Shown in pieces: positions 6,507 to 9,336 of a stretch of 9,336 nucleotides of DNA. A program made the translations under genes and the position numbers. The notes beneath the pieces are model-generated. The model did not search any database and was not told the DNA's origin. It saw nothing but the letters and a program-made list of their open reading frames with translations. This stretch comes from Fimbriimonadaceae bacterium (GTDB lineage Bacteria > Armatimonadota > Fimbriimonadia > Fimbriimonadales > Fimbriimonadaceae), in NCBI GenBank assembly GCA_022842565.1, contig JALHPH010000043.1, positions 1 to 9,336 on the forward strand, in the 5' to 3' direction. Within the stretch, counting starts at the first letter, position 1, and each line of letters starts with the position of its first letter.

Positions 6507-7105
6507 GGCTTTGGTTTCGGGAAGCGATAGTGTCCAGTCAGTTTCCAAGTGCCGAGCACGTCCTCTTCGGCGACTCTTCCTAGATTATGGATCACCATGA
6601 AGTGGCCGCTCCTGCCCACCCTGTCCGAGACGATGCCTGTGTGGTCCATCCCGTTCGGCAGTTTGCAGGTCACGACGTCGCCGGGCTGCCAAGAGTCCTT
6701 TCTTGCGCCCTTTAATGCGAGGGGCAGCGAAAGGCCATACCGAGTGAAGTACACGCGCTGATTCCGGACTCGGCGGTGATCGATGTTCTTATCGCGCTTC
6801 GGGATGGACGGGTAACGAAATCGGGCCGCGTCCTCGTGGATGAGCTGCTGAAGGTCGTAGCCGGCATGCCTGAGCGCCCGGATCACCACATCGCTACAGG
6901 CTCCGCGGTCTGGAGCCACGTCCCCCACTGGATAGCCGATCTTGACGTAACGAAGGTCGAGTCGCGCCGGCGAAACGAGCTGCTTCCGAGCACCCGCCAA
7001 GACTTTGCCCGCCGACCCAGTCACGCGGGCGTTCTGCGCGAAAAGGCCGCCACTCATCACCAGCGTAGCCAAGGCGAAAGCGCCGAAACGCACAATCGGC
7101 TTCAT
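6503..7105 (-). CDS. Secreted DUF1287 protein, amidase-like (YijF-type)
   Basis: This 200-residue exported protein of the DUF1287 family has an N-terminal signal peptide (about 1-24, VRFGAFALATLVMSGGLFAQ). The mature part carries the family landmarks GYPVGDVAPDRGACSDVVIRA (57-77), the LIHED segment (88-92), KRDKNIDHRRVRN (103-115), PGDVVTCKLPNGMDHTGIVS (141-160) and MVIHNLG (170-176). Cys70, His155 and His173 sit like the catalytic Cys-His residues of NlpC/P60-type peptidases, so a cell-wall or peptide amidase is plausible. That activity is inferred; the domain is formally of unknown function. It is first in the minus-strand cluster and overlaps the esterase by ATGA. No strong Shine-Dalgarno is visible before the ATG at 7105, but TATGCT lies eight bases upstream of it. 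Confidence 0.88.
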   Translation of the reverse strand: MKPIVRFGAFALATLVMSGGLFAQNARVTGSAGKVLAGARKQLVSPARLDLRYVKIGYPVGDVAPDRGACSDVVIRALRHAGYDLQQLIHEDAARFRYPSIPKRDKNIDHRRVRNQRVYFTRYGLSLPLALKGARKDSWQPGDVVTCKLPNGMDHTGIVSDRVGRSGHFMVIHNLGRVAEEDVLGTWKLTGHYRFPKPKP

Positions 7106-7236
7106 CGCCCGTAAGCATACAGGATATCGGCGAAAAACGGCCTGGATTGGAACTCTCGGCGAGGGCGGCTTGTTGGCCCTTTCGGATGATCACGGCAACG
7201 GCACAACAGAAGCTCAAAGGTATATTGCCAGCAGCC
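7106..7236. promoter_or_regulatory. Divergent intergenic region between DUF1287 and ECF genes
   Basis: These 131 bases must hold the promoters of the minus-strand cluster and of the plus-strand sigma/anti-sigma pair. On the minus strand, TATGCT (7122-7117 by complement) lies eight bases before the DUF1287 ATG. On the plus strand there is TATATT (7221-7226), ten bases before the sigma ATG, and a GGAACT ECF-type -35 (7149-7154) without an obvious matching -10. A TTG at 7147 keeps the sigma frame open through here, but I read this stretch as non-coding because the predicted extra residues match nothing in the family. Confidence 0.4.
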
Positions 7237-7803
7237 ATGCTGTTCCGCCGCACCGATGCGAAACGCGACCACTTCGAGCGGTTGTCCGAATCGGTATTTC
7301 CATCGCTGTTCGGCACGGCACTACGCCTGACCCGAGACCGCGAAGAGGCGAGCGACCTCACGCAGGAAGCCATCATCCGCGCCTATGAAGCCTTCGACCG
7401 CTTCGATGGCCGCAACTTTAATGCTTGGATTTTGCGGATCCTCACCAATCTCTACATTAACCGCTATCGTCAGCGCAAGCGCGAAGCAGGGAAGGAGAGC
7501 TTGGATGCCGAGCACGCAGCCGAGCCGATGGCGGACGAGGGTATCAGCCCCGACCGCGTGCTGTTGGACGAGATGGTGGGAGCCGAGGTGGAGCAGGCAT
7601 TGGCTCTGGTTCCGCCCGATTTTCGGATGGCGGTGATCCTCAGTGATATTGAGGGGCTGACGTATGAAGAAATTGCTGACGCAACCCAAGTGCCAATTGG
7701 TACTGTGCGGTCGCGGTTGGCACGGGGTCGCGCGATATTGCGCCGCGCCCTTTTGCAGTATGCCCAAGAAAGGGGCTACATCAGAGCAGGTGATGTCGAA
7801 TGA
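7237..7803 (+). CDS. ECF-type RNA polymerase sigma factor with cognate anti-sigma
   Basis: This 188-residue ECF sigma factor has region 2 at about residues 13-82 (LFGTALRLTRDREEASDLTQ, then AIIRAYEAFDRF and FNAWILRILTNLYINRYRQR). Region 4 is at about 116-173 (ALALVPPDFRMAVILSDIEG and the helix-turn-helix LTYEEIADATQVPIGTVRSR). The ATGA overlap with the next gene, a membrane anti-sigma factor, indicates equimolar co-production and control by sequestration at the membrane. The start is uncertain. I chose the ATG at 7237, which leaves about 11 residues before region 2. A TTG at 7225 has AAAGG four bases upstream and is a real alternative, and an ATG at 7186 is less likely. It resembles the orphan sigma factor at the left end in both domains, but the linkers differ. 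Confidence 0.94.
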   Translation: MLFRRTDAKRDHFERLSESVFPSLFGTALRLTRDREEASDLTQEAIIRAYEAFDRFDGRNFNAWILRILTNLYINRYRQRKREAGKESLDAEHAAEPMADEGISPDRVLLDEMVGAEVEQALALVPPDFRMAVILSDIEGLTYEEIADATQVPIGTVRSRLARGRAILRRALLQYAQERGYIRAGDVE

Positions 7804-8513
7804 AAGAGCAAGAATTGATCAACGATTTGGTGAGTGGAGAACTGCCGCCTGAAAGGGTGCCGGAGGTCCAGGCCATGCTGGAGTCGAACCCGTCTTTGAG
7901 AGACGAGCTTCAGTCGATGCAGACCGTCCGAGGCCTGCTGGCGAAGCAGTGCCAGCCTATGCCAAACCCCGAGCTTTGGAGTCAATGCCGAAGCCGTCTG
8001 GACGCCATCGATGGCACCCGGCGAGTGGAGGGCTTTGTCGGGCGATGGCAATATGGTCTCGCTGCCGGCCTTCTTTGCGTCCTCTTGGGCGTGGGCCTCA
8101 TTCAGCGCAACGGTCTTGCCGGTCGCGGCGTGAGCGCAGGCGACATCCCTGCACTCATGTCCTCTGCACCCGCATTCGGTTCGGGCCGCTCGGCCACCGT
8201 CGCCCCGCCCGACCAATTGAATCTTCGACGCGCCAACCTGCAACTCTTGGCTGCTTTCGAAGGACGTCACCAGGGCCGCTCTTTCCGCCTTTACGACGTT
8301 CAAGACCAACTCGGTGTGATGCGCCTGGTCGAAATGCCCGGCCACTCCAAGATTGAAGGAATGACCCGCAGCTTTGACGGTCGATACCTGACCGGCACGG
8401 TCACCAACATGCCGTGTGTGGCGTGGACCGAGGACGACCGAGTCTTCATGCTGATGGGCGGACGCGACCCCTTGCAGCTAGAATCGGCAGCCGACTTACT
8501 GCGCCAACGTTAG
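7800..8513 (+). CDS. Single-pass membrane anti-sigma factor without zinc ligands
   Basis: This 237-residue protein is translated in ATGA overlap with the ECF sigma gene. The N-terminal part (about 1-75) has the layout of the anti-sigma domain (LINDLVSGELPPERVPEVQA, then MLESNPSLRDELQSM). The HXXXCXXC zinc motif of zinc-finger anti-sigma factors is absent: NPSL stands where CXXC would be. One membrane helix follows (about 85-101, YGLAAGLLCVLLGVGLI). After a low-complexity linker comes an outer domain of about 95 residues (about 143-237) with alternating beta-like segments: FRLYDVQDQLGVMRLVEM, GRYLTGTVTNMPCVAW, DDRVFMLMGG, and a final LESAADLLRQR. That order recalls the C-terminal domain of RseB/MucB and similar sensor domains, but I offer this only as a possibility. 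Role: hold the sigma factor at the inner membrane and release it on an envelope signal. Confidence 0.85.
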   Translation: MKEQELINDLVSGELPPERVPEVQAMLESNPSLRDELQSMQTVRGLLAKQCQPMPNPELWSQCRSRLDAIDGTRRVEGFVGRWQYGLAAGLLCVLLGVGLIQRNGLAGRGVSAGDIPALMSSAPAFGSGRSATVAPPDQLNLRRANLQLLAAFEGRHQGRSFRLYDVQDQLGVMRLVEMPGHSKIEGMTRSFDGRYLTGTVTNMPCVAWTEDDRVFMLMGGRDPLQLESAADLLRQR

Positions 8514-8551
8514 ACCCGCGACGCACCCGATTCTTTTGCGGGTACCTTGAA

Positions 8552-8599
8552 GACGCGATTCATCGATTTGATTCGATGAATCGCGTCGTCTTTCCTCTT
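8552..8599 (+). terminator. Perfect 15-bp hairpin, terminator or leader attenuator
   Basis: Bases 8552-8566 pair without mismatch with 8573-8587 around a six-base loop (TTTGAT). The next 12 plus-strand bases contain seven T (8588-8599). On the minus strand no U-rich tract follows, so the plus-strand reading is favoured. It lies 38 bases after the anti-sigma stop and fits a terminator for the sigma/anti-sigma pair. It also ends only 13 bases before the likely start codon of the next gene, leaving no room for a promoter between them, so it may act within that gene's leader instead. Confidence 0.65.
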
Positions 8600-8600
8600 G

Positions 8601-9336
8601 ATGGCCATGTTCGACGCGCACAGCAACCTCCTGCCGAAACTGCGGAGAAGCCTCTTGGTGGCTTGGGATGTGCTGGCTGCGTCGGCTTCGGTGGTGGTCG
8701 CTCATCAACTCGTTTTCGATCAGGGGACCGCTGGGCAGTCACTCCCGCGCCTTTTTCAACTTGCAGCCCTCGCTGGCGTGACGGCGCTTGTGGTGGGGCA
8801 AATACGCGGCGTTGACCGCGTTCGACCGCGCTATCTTGGCCTTTACGACGCTCTGAACCTCGGCCTATGCGCCCTGCCTCAGGTCTTGCTGGTGCTGCTG
8901 ATGCACCGTTACCAAGTCGGGCCGATGGGGAGCGTGGCGTTCGCGCTTCTTCACGGGTTCCAGGTAACGATGTTGTGGCTCGCGGTGCGGATCGGGATGC
9001 GGCTTTATAGCTGGCGTCAAGTTCCGTTCCAGCTGATGCCTGTTTCGGGCCGTCGCAGGCGCACACTCATCGTTGGCGCGGGCGACGCAGGCGAGGTGGT
9101 CGCACGCGAAATCCAGAAGCGCCGCGACACCGATTCGAGCATCACCGGCTTCGTGGACGATTCCCCCGAAAAACGCTCGCTCATCATTTCAGGCGTGCGC
9201 GTGCTTGGGGCGGTCAATGACATTCCGCGCATCGTGGAAAGCGCTCAGGTCGATGAAATCCTGATCGCGATTCCTTCGGCGACCAGCGAAGAACTGAGGC
9301 GCATTGTCAAGATCTGCAAAGGCACGTCGGCCGCAG
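8601..9336 (+). CDS. Polysaccharide biosynthesis protein, FlaA1/WbpM/CapD-like (partial)
   Basis: The frame is open from 8580 to the right edge, so the 3' part is missing; 245 codons are present. Four membrane helices lie at about 17-37, 50-68, 84-102 and 111-132. A Rossmann domain follows with TLIVGAGDAGEVVAREI (155-171; GAGDAG is the nucleotide loop), ITGFVDDSPEKR, ISGVRVLGAVNDIPRIV and EILIAIPSATSEELRRIVKI. This is the arrangement at the N-terminus of membrane nucleotide-sugar 4,6-dehydratases or epimerases such as WbpM, PglF and FlaA1, which feed capsule, O-antigen or glycoprotein synthesis. The same domain occurs in some undecaprenyl-phosphate sugar transferases, which the missing part would distinguish. 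Start candidates are ATG 8601 and ATG 8607 (TTG 8598 less likely); none has a Shine-Dalgarno site, and a TGA at 8577 bars an earlier start. Confidence 0.85.
   Translation, partial: MAMFDAHSNLLPKLRRSLLVAWDVLAASASVVVAHQLVFDQGTAGQSLPRLFQLAALAGVTALVVGQIRGVDRVRPRYLGLYDALNLGLCALPQVLLVLLMHRYQVGPMGSVAFALLHGFQVTMLWLAVRIGMRLYSWRQVPFQLMPVSGRRRRTLIVGAGDAGEVVAREIQKRRDTDSSITGFVDDSPEKRSLIISGVRVLGAVNDIPRIVESAQVDEILIAIPSATSEELRRIVKICKGTSAA

Noticed and set aside
8560..9066. A 168-codon minus-strand frame opposite the polysaccharide gene
   Set aside because: It is a low-complexity Arg/Pro/Ala/Ser translation; the plus strand here encodes four membrane helices and a Rossmann motif in one uninterrupted frame.
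1..9336. Search for CRISPR arrays, insertion sequences, phage genes, toxin-antitoxin pairs, tRNA or rRNA
   Set aside because: No regular spaced repeats, transposase or integrase motifs, or RNA gene structures were seen; the genes look like ordinary chromosomal genes.

Overview
The window is typical bacterial chromosome: dense genes, short gaps, moderately GC-rich, and no tRNA, rRNA, CRISPR array, insertion sequence or phage gene that I can see. Two ECF sigma factors, a membrane anti-sigma factor, secreted proteins with signal peptides, a DUF59/SufT protein and a FlaA1/WbpM-type polysaccharide enzyme suggest a free-living environmental bacterium. The overall look is compatible with a deep lineage such as Armatimonadota, but that is a guess and nothing here fixes the taxonomy.

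Left part (1-1266): a stand-alone ECF sigma gene on the minus strand (137-745) with its own intrinsic terminator at 60-92. It is divergent from a small receiver-like protein (859-1224), which lies just ahead of uvrC (1267-3180) on the plus strand. UvrC carries all its catalytic residues and a four-cysteine set known to hold an iron-sulfur cluster.

Middle part (3170-7105): six minus-strand genes packed tightly enough to be one or two transcription units. In transcription order they are a secreted DUF1287 amidase-like protein, a secreted alpha/beta-hydrolase esterase (ATGA overlap), a GT4 glycosyltransferase, a SufT-type Fe-S assembly protein, an Rrf2/IscR-type regulator with three cysteines, and an A-type Fe-S carrier (TGATG overlap). 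The last three form a compact iron-sulfur maturation and sensing module whose end overlaps the end of uvrC by 11 bases. The first three look like envelope or lipid/sugar functions.

Right part (7106-9336, plus strand): a second ECF sigma factor translationally coupled (ATGA) to a single-pass membrane anti-sigma factor. This protein has the zinc-finger anti-sigma fold pattern without the zinc ligands, and a C-terminal outer domain that may be RseB-like. A perfect 15-bp hairpin follows. It ends 13 bases before the probable start of a polysaccharide-biosynthesis protein with four membrane helices and a Rossmann domain, which runs off the right edge.

I found no clearly new system. The points most worth a second look are the zinc-less anti-sigma factor with its outer domain, the hairpin squeezed against the polysaccharide gene, the shared GGAACTCT element upstream of both sigma genes, the degenerate receiver beside an orphan ECF sigma factor, and the repeated lack of Shine-Dalgarno sequences with -10-like hexamers just before start codons.
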